Shown here one piece after another: positions 18,682-28,638 of a DNA stretch of 32,521 nucleotides. The notes beneath the pieces are model-generated. The model ran no database searches. It was given only the letters and a program-made list of their open reading frames with translations, and had not been told where the DNA came from. The position numbers and the translations under genes are program-made. This DNA comes from a bacterium. Lineage in GTDB: Bacteria; Desulfobacterota_D; UBA1144. Numbering within the stretch: the first letter of the stretch is position 1; the number at the start of each line of letters is the position of its first letter. The stretch lies in the NCBI GenBank assembly GCA_002708105.2, contig PAOQ02000022.1, positions 2,319-34,839 of the forward strand. The letters run 5' to 3'.

Positions 18682-20145
18682 CTATATAGTAATTTTAAAA
18701 TCAACTTCCTTCTCAATTAATGAAGAAATTTTTAATAGTGATTCCTCACAAAGCTTATCGCCAGTTAGCTGAGCCCCTATTGGAAGATTAGATGATGAAA
18801 CATTAAAAGGTATTGAAATAGATGGTAATTGAGCAAGATTCGCTGGGATTGTAAGAATATCTGACAAATACATACTCAAAGGATTATCTTTTTTTTCCCC
18901 TAACTTAAAAGGTAATTCAGGCGATGTTGGACTTAAAATACAATCTACTTTTTCAAATGCTTTTCCAAAATCATCCTCAATCATTTTTTTAACTTTCACG
19001 GCTTTAAGGTAATAGGCATCATAATATCCTGAGGAAAGAGCATATGTTCCTAGCATTATTCTTCGCTTTACTTCTTCACCAAACCCCTCTGATCTATTCA
19101 TAACATAAAAGTCATCTAATGAATCAACATCAGAATCATTTGAAAGTCCATATCTAATACCATCATATCTTGATAAATTTGAGCTTGCTTCAGATGGTGC
19201 GATTATATAGTAAATCGCAACAGCATATTTTGAATTAGGCAAGGAGACCTCCTCTATTCTAAACCCAGAGGACTTTAACTTTTCAACTAAAATATTAAAA
19301 TTATTCTTAACTTCAGGATCAAGGCCTTCCTCTAGTAAATTATAAGGAATTCCTATAACGTAATCATTTGGTGAAAAATCATTCTTTTTTAAACTTTCAT
19401 AACAATTTGTTGGAGGTAATTTTAAAGATGTAGTATCTCTCTCATCAAATCCAGATACTGCATCTAATAGTATTGCAGAATCGTTTACACTTAAAGTTAA
19501 AGGCCCAGCTTGGTCCAAAGAAGACGCAAAAGCAATCATCCCATACCTGCTTACTCTTCCATATGTTGGCTTTAAGCCAACTACTCCACAAAAAGATGCA
19601 GGCTGCCTTATTGATCCACCAGTATCAGTTCCAATTGACGCAGGAGCTAATTTGCCCGCAACTGAAGCAGCCGATCCTCCACTAGATCCTCCAGGTACTC
19701 TATCCAAATCCCAAGGATTAAGAGTTGGTCCAAAGAAAGATGTCTCAGTTGAAGATCCCATTGCAAATTCATCCATATTTGTTTTACCAAGAATAATAGC
19801 ACCTTTTTCAGTTAATTTTTTCTTAACAGTTGAGTCATAATTAGAAATATAATTTGAGAGCATCTTAGAGCCACACGTACATAACTTGTCTTTAACCAAG
19901 AAAATATCTTTTAAGCTAATAGGAATTCCAGACAAGATATCTAATTCATTTCCTTCTTTAAAAAGCTTATCAAACTTTTCTGCCATTAATACAGCATCAT
20001 CTTCATAGGTACTTATATAAGCATTTATCTTTCTATTTTGATTTATATTATTAAAAAAATAATCCAATATACTTGAAGGAGTAAAATCTTGGCTTCTGAA
20101 ACCTTCAGCAATTTCCTCAATAGTTAGAAATTCTTTTTTATTCAT
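18682..20145 (-). CDS. gatA: Asp-tRNA(Asn)/Glu-tRNA(Gln) amidotransferase subunit A
   Basis: GIPISLKDIF, GKTNMDEFAMGSSTETSFFGPTLNPWDLDRVPGGSSGGSAASVAGKLAPASIGTDTGGSIRQPASFCGVVGLKPTYGRVSRYG. Confidence 0.97.
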   Translation of the reverse strand: MNKKEFLTIEEIAEGFRSQDFTPSSILDYFFNNINQNRKINAYISTYEDDAVLMAEKFDKLFKEGNELDILSGIPISLKDIFLVKDKLCTCGSKMLSNYISNYDSTVKKKLTEKGAIILGKTNMDEFAMGSSTETSFFGPTLNPWDLDRVPGGSSGGSAASVAGKLAPASIGTDTGGSIRQPASFCGVVGLKPTYGRVSRYGMIAFASSLDQAGPLTLSVNDSAILLDAVSGFDERDTTSLKLPPTNCYESLKKNDFSPNDYVIGIPYNLLEEGLDPEVKNNFNILVEKLKSSGFRIEEVSLPNSKYAVAIYYIIAPSEASSNLSRYDGIRYGLSNDSDVDSLDDFYVMNRSEGFGEEVKRRIMLGTYALSSGYYDAYYLKAVKVKKMIEDDFGKAFEKVDCILSPTSPELPFKLGEKKDNPLSMYLSDILTIPANLAQLPSISIPFNVSSSNLPIGAQLTGDKLCEESLLKISSLIEKEVDFKITI

Positions 20146-20419
20146 CTATTACTTTTTTAACCGCAAAGAAATTATTTTCTACTTTTGCAGAATTCTTTAC
20201 AACATCCTCTACTTCTAACTTTTCTATAACTGAATCATCTCTAACCGAATAATCCTCAACCTTAAGATTATCATTCCTCTTTGGTACATTTGCCTCTTCT
20301 AATAAATTTATATATTGAATAATCTCAGAAAAATTTTTAATAAAACTGTCGACTTTTTTATCCTCAATAGATAATCTTGATAATTTTGATATTTTTATAA
20401 CTTCTTTTTTGTCTATCAT
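20138..20419 (-). CDS. gatC: Asp-tRNA(Asn)/Glu-tRNA(Gln) amidotransferase subunit C
   Basis: KEVIKISKLSRLSIEDKKVDSFIKNFSEIIQYINLLEEANV; overlaps gatA. Start at MIDKKEV (20419) inferred. Confidence 0.9.
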   Translation of the reverse strand: MIDKKEVIKISKLSRLSIEDKKVDSFIKNFSEIIQYINLLEEANVPKRNDNLKVEDYSVRDDSVIEKLEVEDVVKNSAKVENNFFAVKKVIDE

Positions 20420-20432
20420 AAACAGTCTCAAA

Positions 20433-21452
20433 TTAATGATTAATTTTATTAAGAATAAAATCTAACACATTTTTTTCTAATTTTACGTTATTAGCACGAT
20501 TAATTTCCTGCACACAGGTTGGACTGGTAATATTAATTTCGGTTAACTTTCCGCCAATTATATCAATTCCTGCAAAAAATATATCATTTTCAATTAGAAA
20601 ACTTTGAATTTCTTTACATATATGCAAGTCTTCTTTAGTAATTTCAACAGGCATCGGTTTTCCGCCGGAATGAAAATTGCAAATAAAACTTCCCTCTTTT
20701 GCGATTCGTAATATAGCTCCTATAGGCTCGCCGTTTAATATAATGACTCTCTTGTCACCTTTATATACTTCTTTAATAAACCTTTGAATAATATATGTAG
20801 TATCTTTTAATTCTAATGAATTAAAATTTATTCCATCATATTTCTGGACACCTTCTCCTCCACAAAGATTCAATGGTTTAAGAACTAAGCCTTCGGGAAA
20901 AATTTCAATATACTTTTTTAAATCATCTTCTGAAATATTATCCAAAATAAAAGTTTCAGGTATTAAATTAGGAAAATTTAACGTACAAAGCTTTTCATTA
21001 AAGTTAATAAGTGCTGATGGATTATTAACAATCAACACTTCATCTTTTATTGATTCCAAGTAAGTACAAGCATCAAGATAAGCATCATCGACTGGCGGAT
21101 CTGATCTCATAAAAATTACAGATGCTGTAGATAATTCAAAATTTTTAAGAATATAGAAATTTTCATCATCTTCACATCCAACAATCCCATCATCAATTGC
21201 CCATTTAGAGTTTAAAAAAACTGTATCCTTAACAAGCTCCCTATTAAGTACTTCAACTGATCTAGCCTCTTTTGCAACTACCACATTTATTTTTTTTACA
21301 TGTCTATCATATGTAAATTCAATTGCTCTATGATCGCATATTAAGATATTCATTCCTCTTTTTTGAGCTTCTAACATAAATAAATAGCTTGTATCTTTAT
21401 CTGGATCTATGAAATTTTCTGTACTCAATATAAATAGGGCTATTGGTTTCAT
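20433..21452 (-). CDS. gshB: glutathione synthetase (ATP-grasp)
   Basis: VIFMRSDPPVDDAYLDACTYLE, LVLKPLNLCGGEGVQKYD, YKGDKRVIILNGEPIGAILRIAKEGSFICNFHSGG, FFAGIDIIGGKLTEINITSPTCVQEIN. Confidence 0.92.
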   Translation of the reverse strand: MKPIALFILSTENFIDPDKDTSYLFMLEAQKRGMNILICDHRAIEFTYDRHVKKINVVVAKEARSVEVLNRELVKDTVFLNSKWAIDDGIVGCEDDENFYILKNFELSTASVIFMRSDPPVDDAYLDACTYLESIKDEVLIVNNPSALINFNEKLCTLNFPNLIPETFILDNISEDDLKKYIEIFPEGLVLKPLNLCGGEGVQKYDGINFNSLELKDTTYIIQRFIKEVYKGDKRVIILNGEPIGAILRIAKEGSFICNFHSGGKPMPVEITKEDLHICKEIQSFLIENDIFFAGIDIIGGKLTEINITSPTCVQEINRANNVKLEKNVLDFILNKINH

Positions 21453-22522
21453 TAAATCATCTCAATAAATTTTTTAAAATATTTCTTTGAGTCATGTGGG
21501 CCAGGTGATGCCTCAGGATGATGTTGAACTGAAAAGCATTTATATTTCTTAGATTCTATACCCTCTACAGTATTGTCATTAAGGTTAATATGGGTAACTT
21601 GGATATCTTCATTGTCTTCTTCTTTCACAGCGAAACCATGATTTTGCGAAGTAATTTCAACTTTTTTTGTATCAAGCTCCATTACAGGGTGGTTTCCACC
21701 TCTATGGCCAAATTTAAGCTTAAACGTCTTCATACCCAAGGCTAAAGAGAGAAGTTGGTGGCCAAGACAAATTCCAAATATTGGTTTATAACCAATTAAT
21801 TTCTTTATATTTTCTATCGCATAAAGGGCCGCAGCAGGGTCACCAGGACCATTGGATAATAAAATTCCATCTGGATTAATTTCTTTTACCTTTTCAGGAT
21901 CTGTATCCGACGGGCCAATTACTAAATTTAAATTATATTCTTGATTAAGAATTCTAAGAATATTCCTTTTACAACCAAAATCATATACAAAAATTGTTTT
22001 ACTGTTGCTTGCAGCAGAGATCTTATGGATTTTCTCACAGGTAGCATTAAGTGTAAGATCTCTACCTTTCATTGATGGATATTCATCAACCTTATTTTTT
22101 AATTTTTTTAAATCTTTATTTTGACTAATAATACATTTCTGTGATCCATCGCCCCTAATAATTCTTACTAACTTTCTTGTATCGATTCCAGATATTCCTA
22201 CAACTTTATTTTTTTTAAGGTATGAATCTAATGACTCATCAGATGCATAGTTAGATGGATAAAAACAATTTTCTCTTACTATCAAGCCCTTTGCAAAGCA
22301 TATATCTGATTCTCTATCTAACTTATTAATGCCATAATTTCCTATATGTGGATAGGTCATTAAAACAATTTGAGAATGATAAGAAGGATCTGTTAATATT
22401 TCTTGATATCCTGTCATAGATGTATTGAAAACAATTTCACCTAGTACTTCACCATTAAATCCGAAAGACGTGCCTTCAAAGGATTCGCCATTTTCTAAGT
22501 ATAGAATACAATTTTTATCCAT
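21452..22522 (-). CDS. carA: carbamoyl-phosphate synthase small subunit
   Basis: LYLENGESFEGTSFGFNGEVLGEIVFNTSMTGYQEILTDPSYHSQIVLMTYPHIGNYG; class I amidotransferase GICLGHQLLSLALG and VQHHPEASPGP. ATG at 22522 preferred; the stop overlaps the gshB ATG. Confidence 0.96.
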   Translation of the reverse strand: MDKNCILYLENGESFEGTSFGFNGEVLGEIVFNTSMTGYQEILTDPSYHSQIVLMTYPHIGNYGINKLDRESDICFAKGLIVRENCFYPSNYASDESLDSYLKKNKVVGISGIDTRKLVRIIRGDGSQKCIISQNKDLKKLKNKVDEYPSMKGRDLTLNATCEKIHKISAASNSKTIFVYDFGCKRNILRILNQEYNLNLVIGPSDTDPEKVKEINPDGILLSNGPGDPAAALYAIENIKKLIGYKPIFGICLGHQLLSLALGMKTFKLKFGHRGGNHPVMELDTKKVEITSQNHGFAVKEEDNEDIQVTHINLNDNTVEGIESKKYKCFSVQHHPEASPGPHDSKKYFKKFIEMI

Positions 22523-22578
22523 TAAAATACTAAAAATACTTCCTTTAATACTCTTAGTCAATTAGAATAAATATTAAA

Positions 22579-23298
22579 ATGTTAAAGTTGGAATTGTTTA
22601 AGAATTTGATGTTAAACATCAGTAATGATTTTTTCTATAAAGGGTATTACCCTTCAGGGGACTTAAAATCCTATCAGCTCAAGTATTGGCTGACTTTTAT
22701 AGTTAATATTTACCTTAAAATCTATCATAGGGTAAAAGTTATAAATCCCGAGAATATACCTAAAAGTGGGGGTGGTGTCGTAGCGTCTAATCATTTGTCA
22801 CATCTTGATGGAATAATAATCAACTCTGTTACCGCTTTCCATACAAGAAGAAAAATTAATTTCTTAGCGGCTGAGGATGTTTATAACAAGAATTTCCTTT
22901 TCAGATTCCTTTGTGACCTGGGAAACTGTATTCCAGTAAAAAGGGCAACAAGTGATAGGGTTGCATTATTAAAAGTGATAAAACTATTAAAGAAAGATAA
23001 TTTATGTGGATTATTTCCTGAGGGTCAACGCTCTAGGGATGGCAAAATGGGCGAAAGTAAGTTGGGAGTTGCCATTATGGCTCTCAAATCAGGATCACCT
23101 ATTATACCTCTGGCTATAAAGGGAACCTTTGAAGCTTTCCCGAGAAAAACTAAATTTATCAAGCCTGCCAATGTAATATTAAAGTTTGGTGAACCTTTGC
23201 AATATAAAATTGAAAAAAAACCTACTAAGGCAAGAATTAATAAAGTAAAAGATGAAATAATGGAACAAATACAAAAGCTATATGAAGATATTAGTTAA
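22579..23298 (+). CDS. plsC: 1-acyl-sn-glycerol-3-phosphate acyltransferase
   Basis: GGGVVASNHLSHLDGI (NHxxxxD), GNCIPVKRATSDR, GLFPEGQRSRDGKMGESKLGVAIMALKSGSPIIPLAIKGT. Confidence 0.88.
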   Translation: MLKLELFKNLMLNISNDFFYKGYYPSGDLKSYQLKYWLTFIVNIYLKIYHRVKVINPENIPKSGGGVVASNHLSHLDGIIINSVTAFHTRRKINFLAAEDVYNKNFLFRFLCDLGNCIPVKRATSDRVALLKVIKLLKKDNLCGLFPEGQRSRDGKMGESKLGVAIMALKSGSPIIPLAIKGTFEAFPRKTKFIKPANVILKFGEPLQYKIEKKPTKARINKVKDEIMEQIQKLYEDIS

Positions 23299-24712
23299 TA
23301 TTAAATTTCTTCTTAATTAATCCATTTATCACGCCGGGGTTAGCTTTTCCTTTAGTCTCCTTCATTACCTGACCCATAAAGAAGCTTACTAGTTTTAATT
23401 CACCATCAAGCAGTCTATTCTTTTCATCTGGATTGCTATCAATAACTTTATCAATAACTTCATTTAATAAATCCTCAGAACTTTCCTGCTTTAAGTCAAG
23501 TGAGTCTATTAAAGTATCTACATCTTCATTTGAAATTGATAATTTCTCAATTAATTCCTTACCCGAATTATTATTTATTTTTCCATCTTTTAATGTAAGT
23601 AAAAATTTAGCAAAATTCTCTGGATCTAATGAAAAATCACTTGAGCTTATATATTTAATTATTTCCGAAATAGTCCACTTGCAAACAAGCTTAGGTTCAT
23701 TTAGATAAATTAATGTATCATCAAAAAACTTTGAAAGTAATTTGTTTGATAGCAAAGTTTCAGAATCATTCTTTGATATATTATACTTATTGATATAAAT
23801 ACTCATTTTTTCATTATAAGACTCAAAGCAGGAATTTTTAAGCAAATCAATTCTTTCCTCTGTTAGCACTAATGGTTTTAAGTCTGGATCTGGGAAATAC
23901 CTGTAATCATGAGCATCTTCTTTAGACCTCATAGAAAATGTCTTATTAGAGCTTGCGTTAAAAAGCCTTGTCTCCTGTATAACCTCTTCACCATTTTCTA
24001 ACAACTTTGTTTGCCTATTAATTTCATATTCAATGGCTTTCTTTACAAACTTGAAAGAATTAATATTTTTTATCTCCGCCTTAACGCCTAATTCAGGATC
24101 GCCTACTCTTCTTATTGAGATATTTGCATCGCAACGAAAATTTCCTTCTTCCATATTGCAATCTGAAACATCAGCGTAAATTAAAATATTCCTTAATTTT
24201 TTAAGATAACTTACTGCTTCATCGGCATTTGAGATATCTGGCTCAGTAACAATTTCTATTAGAGGAACGCCAGCTCTATTTAAATCAACCATTGAAAAAT
24301 TATCAGAAATATCATGTATCAATTTCCCTGCATCTTCTTCCATATGAATCCTATTTATTCTAATTATCTTATCTTTGCCTTTATTATCTTCTATAAGAAG
24401 TGTTCCGTCAGATGCCAACGGTTCATCATATTGGCTTATTTGATAACCCTTTGGTAAATCTGGATAAAAATAATGTTTTCTAGCAAATGTGGATTTCATA
24501 TTAATCCTACAGTCAATTGATAAACCAGCTAAAATAGCTAGGTCAACAGCTTTGTCATTTATTACCGGTAGAACTCCTGGCAATCCAAGATCAACTACTG
24601 AAACGTTTGTATTTGGATCTTCTCCAAAATCATTATTAGATGCAGAAAATAACTTTGTTTTTGTTTTGAGCTGAGAATGTACTTCTAAACCTATAACAGC
24701 CTCGTACTTCAT
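23291..24712 (-). CDS. gatB: Asp-tRNA(Asn)/Glu-tRNA(Gln) amidotransferase subunit B
   Basis: YEAVIGLEVHSQLKTKTKLFSASNNDFGEDPNT, RKHYFYPDLPKGYQISQYDEPLA, IHMEEDAGKLIHD, DLNRAGVPLIEIVTEPDI, DYRYFPDPDLKPL, FFMGQVMKETKGKANPGVINGLI. Confidence 0.97.
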   Translation of the reverse strand: MKYEAVIGLEVHSQLKTKTKLFSASNNDFGEDPNTNVSVVDLGLPGVLPVINDKAVDLAILAGLSIDCRINMKSTFARKHYFYPDLPKGYQISQYDEPLASDGTLLIEDNKGKDKIIRINRIHMEEDAGKLIHDISDNFSMVDLNRAGVPLIEIVTEPDISNADEAVSYLKKLRNILIYADVSDCNMEEGNFRCDANISIRRVGDPELGVKAEIKNINSFKFVKKAIEYEINRQTKLLENGEEVIQETRLFNASSNKTFSMRSKEDAHDYRYFPDPDLKPLVLTEERIDLLKNSCFESYNEKMSIYINKYNISKNDSETLLSNKLLSKFFDDTLIYLNEPKLVCKWTISEIIKYISSSDFSLDPENFAKFLLTLKDGKINNNSGKELIEKLSISNEDVDTLIDSLDLKQESSEDLLNEVIDKVIDSNPDEKNRLLDGELKLVSFFMGQVMKETKGKANPGVINGLIKKKFNIN

Positions 24713-24764
24713 AAAATAACTCCTTTTATAAATTATTAAATATATTACATCTTAATCAATAAAA

Positions 24765-25421
24765 CTATTTAATAATCTCTCCTGTTTTAAAATACCACAT
24801 AACTAAATCTAATGAACTTAGATTCAAATTATGCCTTGCCCCAATTTCTCTAAGTATTTTTTCAATCCTCAAATAATTCTTTTCATTCAAAACTTTAATA
24901 TCTGTACTGATTATTCCACATTCTTTTAATAGATTAATAATATGTTTGTCTAATATAGCATAGTCATGAAAGCCTATATTCCTTAAAAAATGGCTTGATG
25001 CCTTCATGCCAACACCTTGAATCATTTTATTTGAATAAAAAAAATTTCTTCTGTCATAATGCCCAGAATTATTAGCAAAAATTTTATTAAAATTATTATC
25101 ATATGATTCTTTGATATAACTACGTGTAGTGTAAATATATCTACCTCTGACATTATAAAACCTGTAGCATCCTTTAAGCTTTAATATAATTTCATTCATA
25201 TTACTATGGAAGATAAAATCTTTTTTTTTTAATATTTCAGTTGTTTTTAATGCTAACTTAGCACTTGTCCCAGCTGCCAAAATAACAAATATTAATTCTA
25301 AAAAAATATCTTTATAGTTATTTAAATTAGTTAATGAAAAAGATTCTATTTTTCTTGTAATTTCTAATCTTTTTTCTTGATAAATTCGATCTATTATTAA
25401 ATCAATGTTCGGTTTATTCAT
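24765..25421 (-). CDS. Ogg2-type N-glycosylase/DNA lyase (HhH-GPD, 8-oxoguanine repair)
   Basis: MIQGVGMKASSHFLRNIGFHDYAILDKHIINLL: HhH with candidate catalytic Lys and, 18 residues later, Asp; C-terminal LVMWYFKTGEIIK ends in Lys. Confidence 0.75.
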   Translation of the reverse strand: MNKPNIDLIIDRIYQEKRLEITRKIESFSLTNLNNYKDIFLELIFVILAAGTSAKLALKTTEILKKKDFIFHSNMNEIILKLKGCYRFYNVRGRYIYTTRSYIKESYDNNFNKIFANNSGHYDRRNFFYSNKMIQGVGMKASSHFLRNIGFHDYAILDKHIINLLKECGIISTDIKVLNEKNYLRIEKILREIGARHNLNLSSLDLVMWYFKTGEIIK

Positions 25422-26631
25422 TAGATTTTATAATTTTCAACGTTTGTCCGACTTGTATTTTATTTGAAGGAAGGTTATTTATCTCTTTTAATTCTTTAGT
25501 TTTAATATTAAACCTTTTAGCTATCATACTTAATGAATCACCTTTCTTAACTAAATATGTGAATGAATCATTATTATTTTGTTCTTCATTAAAATAAACT
25601 TTTTTATATACCAACAAATCTTGACCAATGTATATTAAAGAAGAATCTAAATCATTTAATTTAATTATTTCACTGACTTTATTTGAATATAGTTTTCCTA
25701 TTTTAGACAAAGTATCTCCCTTTTTTACTTTATATTTAAAAATTACCTTAGAGACTGGGTTAGAATATAGCTTTGCATAGACCTTTTTCTTTAACCCTGC
25801 AGGAACATAGATCGAATAAGGTGTGTCTGGTGGAGTAATATCTCTTAACAAAGAAGGATTCATTTTCTTAAGTCTGCTATAGCTAATATCGGAGATTTTT
25901 GCTATATAGTTTAAAGAAGTTTGCGGGGGTAGTTCAACTTTTTCTATTTGATCCATAGGGCTCAAAATCTTATTGCTAAATCCAAACTTATTTAAATTTT
26001 TTGATATATGAATTACCGCAAGAATTTGAGGCACATAATCTTTTGTTTGTTTAGGAAAAGTATGCTGAGATAAATACCAAAAATCTCTAGATTTATGATT
26101 CACAATAGCATCCCTTACTGTTAAATCTCCAGAGTTATATCCTGCCATTGCTAACTCCCAAGAGCCGAATTTTTTCTTTAAACTTCTTAAGTACTTTACG
26201 GCTGCATATGTCGATTTCTCGAAGTCTTTCCTTTCGTCTATCCATTTATCGACTCGTAGACCAAATATTCTTCCTGTGGATGGCATAAATTGCCATAAAC
26301 CTACAGCACCAGCACTTGAACGAACATCAACCTGAAAGCCGCTCTCAATCATGGATAAATAAATCAAATCTACCGGTATGTTATATTCATCAAAAATTTC
26401 TTCTATTCTATCTCGAAAATACCCTTGCCTTCTATAAGTTTGTTTAAAAAAAACTCTTCCCTTTTCCGTTTTCGTAAAATAATTAATAAATTTATTAATT
26501 TTAGTTCTTTTGTATGAGGAATTATTAATAGTTGAGACTGAAAGAATACTATTATTAAAATTATACTCCTCACACTTTACATTAAAAGTGATAAGAATAA
26601 GTGTTAGTAAAATAAAAGAAATTTTTCTCAT
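25414..26631 (-). CDS. mltD: MltD-type membrane-bound lytic murein transglycosylase with two LysM domains
   Basis: Signal peptide; YNIPVDLIYLSMIESGFQVDVRSSAGAVGLWQFMPSTGRIFGLRVDKWIDERKDFEKSTYAAVKYLRSLKKKFGSWELAMAGYNSG; LysM repeats YKVKKGDTLSKIGKLYSN and YLVKKGDSLSMIAKRFNI. Confidence 0.9.
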   Translation of the reverse strand: MRKISFILLTLILITFNVKCEEYNFNNSILSVSTINNSSYKRTKINKFINYFTKTEKGRVFFKQTYRRQGYFRDRIEEIFDEYNIPVDLIYLSMIESGFQVDVRSSAGAVGLWQFMPSTGRIFGLRVDKWIDERKDFEKSTYAAVKYLRSLKKKFGSWELAMAGYNSGDLTVRDAIVNHKSRDFWYLSQHTFPKQTKDYVPQILAVIHISKNLNKFGFSNKILSPMDQIEKVELPPQTSLNYIAKISDISYSRLKKMNPSLLRDITPPDTPYSIYVPAGLKKKVYAKLYSNPVSKVIFKYKVKKGDTLSKIGKLYSNKVSEIIKLNDLDSSLIYIGQDLLVYKKVYFNEEQNNNDSFTYLVKKGDSLSMIAKRFNIKTKELKEINNLPSNKIQVGQTLKIIKSNE

Positions 26632-27809
26632 TATTTAAACAACTTCTTAATTGATCTCGTAGCTTGTTGAATACGTTGCTCGTTTTCTATTAAAGCAAAC
26701 CTTACATGTTCATTACCAAGCTTACCAAAGCCAATTCCAGGCGAAACTGCAACATTACATTCTTTTATTAATTTCTTTGAGAATTCTAATGAACCAATAC
26801 TTTTAAACTTGTCGGGTATTTTTGCCCATACAAACATTGTAGCTTTAGGTGGATCTATATCCCAACCTGCCTTACCCAAACCATCAATCAATCTATCTCT
26901 TCTACTTTTATACGTATCCCTTATTTGTTTAACACAATCCTGAGTCTCATTTAAGGCTGTAATTGCAGAAATTTGTATAGGTTGAAATATTCCATAATCC
27001 AAATAGCTTTTAACTCTTTTTAAGGCAGATATAACTTCTCTATTTCCACACATAAACCCAACGCGCCATCCAGCCATATTATAGCTTTTAGAAAGAGAAA
27101 AAGATTCTACACCAACATCCATCGATCCTTTCGCCTGCAAAAAACTAGGCGCCTTATATCCGTCAAAACAAATATCAGCATATGCAAAATCATGAATGAC
27201 AATTATCGAATATTTTTTTGCTAGCTCTACAACTTTTGTAAAAAAATCTATATCAACTGTTTGAGTTGTAGGATTACTTGGGAAAGAAATAATTAGTGCT
27301 TTGGGTTTTGGGTCTGACATCAAACCAAGCTCTATATTTTCTAATAATTTTTCGTCGTCTATAGAATTATATTCTTTTATATTTCCACGCGCTATTAAGA
27401 CTGAGTAGCTATGAATAGGATAACAAGGGTCTGGCACTAGAACTGTTTCACCTGGCGCTAACAGCGAAATCATCAAATGGGACAATCCTTCTTTAGAGCC
27501 TATTGTAACAATTGTCTCTTCTTCAGGATCAAGCTTAATATCATAATTCCTTTTATACCAATTACTTATAGCTAATCTTAACTTTGGAAGCCCAGCAGAA
27601 ACTGAATACCTATGATTCCTACCTTGCACAGAAGATTCTAATAATTTCTCGATTATATGTCTTGGTGTTGGTTGGTCGGGGTTCCCCATTCCAAAATCAA
27701 TAATATCCTCCCCATTAAGTCTTGCCTGATGCTTTAACTCATTTACCGAAGAAAAAACATATTGAGGTAATTTTGACAGTAGAGAGAACTTTTCACTATT
27801 AATAGACAT
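26631..27809 (-). CDS. alaC: AlaC-type PLP-dependent aminotransferase (alanine / LL-DAP aminotransferase-like)
   Basis: DIIDFGMGNPDQPTPRHIIEKL, HRYSVSAGLPKLRLAISNWYKRNY, IVTIGSKEGLSHLM, SFPSNPTTQTVD, ESFSLSKSYNMAGWRVGFMCGN (PLP Lys). Confidence 0.88.
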   Translation of the reverse strand: MSINSEKFSLLSKLPQYVFSSVNELKHQARLNGEDIIDFGMGNPDQPTPRHIIEKLLESSVQGRNHRYSVSAGLPKLRLAISNWYKRNYDIKLDPEEETIVTIGSKEGLSHLMISLLAPGETVLVPDPCYPIHSYSVLIARGNIKEYNSIDDEKLLENIELGLMSDPKPKALIISFPSNPTTQTVDIDFFTKVVELAKKYSIIVIHDFAYADICFDGYKAPSFLQAKGSMDVGVESFSLSKSYNMAGWRVGFMCGNREVISALKRVKSYLDYGIFQPIQISAITALNETQDCVKQIRDTYKSRRDRLIDGLGKAGWDIDPPKATMFVWAKIPDKFKSIGSLEFSKKLIKECNVAVSPGIGFGKLGNEHVRFALIENEQRIQQATRSIKKLFK

Positions 27810-27864
27810 TTTTTTTAAATATAATAAAGCTATATATAAAATTGTAAATGATTAAGGAAATGTA

Positions 27865-28638
27865 TTGAGGAAATCTATTCAAGACTTACAAGCAATGAAG
27901 ACGAATAATGAGCTTATTGTAGCATTAACTGCTTACGATTATCAAACAGCTTCAATTATTGATTCTTACTGTGATTTTATACTTGTTGGTGACTCCTTAG
28001 GAAATGTATTTCAGGGCGAGGATACGACCTTGGGGGTTTCAGTTGATAATGTTATATATCACGGATCATGTGTATCAAAAGGAGTTTCTAATGCTCACTT
28101 ATCAATAGATATGCCATTTATGTCTTATCAATCCTCTATTCCAGATGCATTAAGAAATGCAGGAAGAATAATTAAGGAAACAAAAGCTCAGTCTGTAAAA
28201 CTTGAAATTAGCTTTGATACAATTCCAACTATTCAAAAGTTAGGAAATGCAGGGATACCTGTGGTTGCACATGTTGGCCTTTGTCCGCAATCATACAACA
28301 TCTATGGTGGATACAAGAAACAAGGTAAAAAGAAAACTGACCAAGAATATATTTTTACTCTTTCAAAAGAAGCAGAACAAAATGGTGCCTCAATAATTGT
28401 GTTAGAAGGTATTCCTGATAATCTTGCGTCTAAAATAACAAAAGCATTAAAAATTCCTACTATAGGAATTGGTGCGGGAAAAAAATGTGATGGGCAAATA
28501 CTTGTAACAGAAGACATGTTAGGAATTACTCCGTCGCCCCACCCCTCATTTGTTAAGAATTACTCTAATTTAAGAGGTAACATTAAGAAATCTGTTAGCC
28601 AATATAAAAATGAAGTTAAAAAAAGAAAATTCCCTTAG
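27865..28638 (+). CDS. panB: 3-methyl-2-oxobutanoate hydroxymethyltransferase
   Basis: IVALTAYDYQTASIIDSYCDFILVGDSLGNVFQGEDTTLGVSVDNVIYHG, PVVAHVGLCPQSYNIYGGYKKQGK, PTIGIGAGKKCDGQILVTEDMLGI. TTG start. Confidence 0.96.
   Translation: MRKSIQDLQAMKTNNELIVALTAYDYQTASIIDSYCDFILVGDSLGNVFQGEDTTLGVSVDNVIYHGSCVSKGVSNAHLSIDMPFMSYQSSIPDALRNAGRIIKETKAQSVKLEISFDTIPTIQKLGNAGIPVVAHVGLCPQSYNIYGGYKKQGKKKTDQEYIFTLSKEAEQNGASIIVLEGIPDNLASKITKALKIPTIGIGAGKKCDGQILVTEDMLGITPSPHPSFVKNYSNLRGNIKKSVSQYKNEVKKRKFP

Noticed and set aside
19473-19840. Plus-strand ORFs (70 and 62 aa) inside gatA
   Set aside because: Antisense shadow frames of a highly conserved GatA region.
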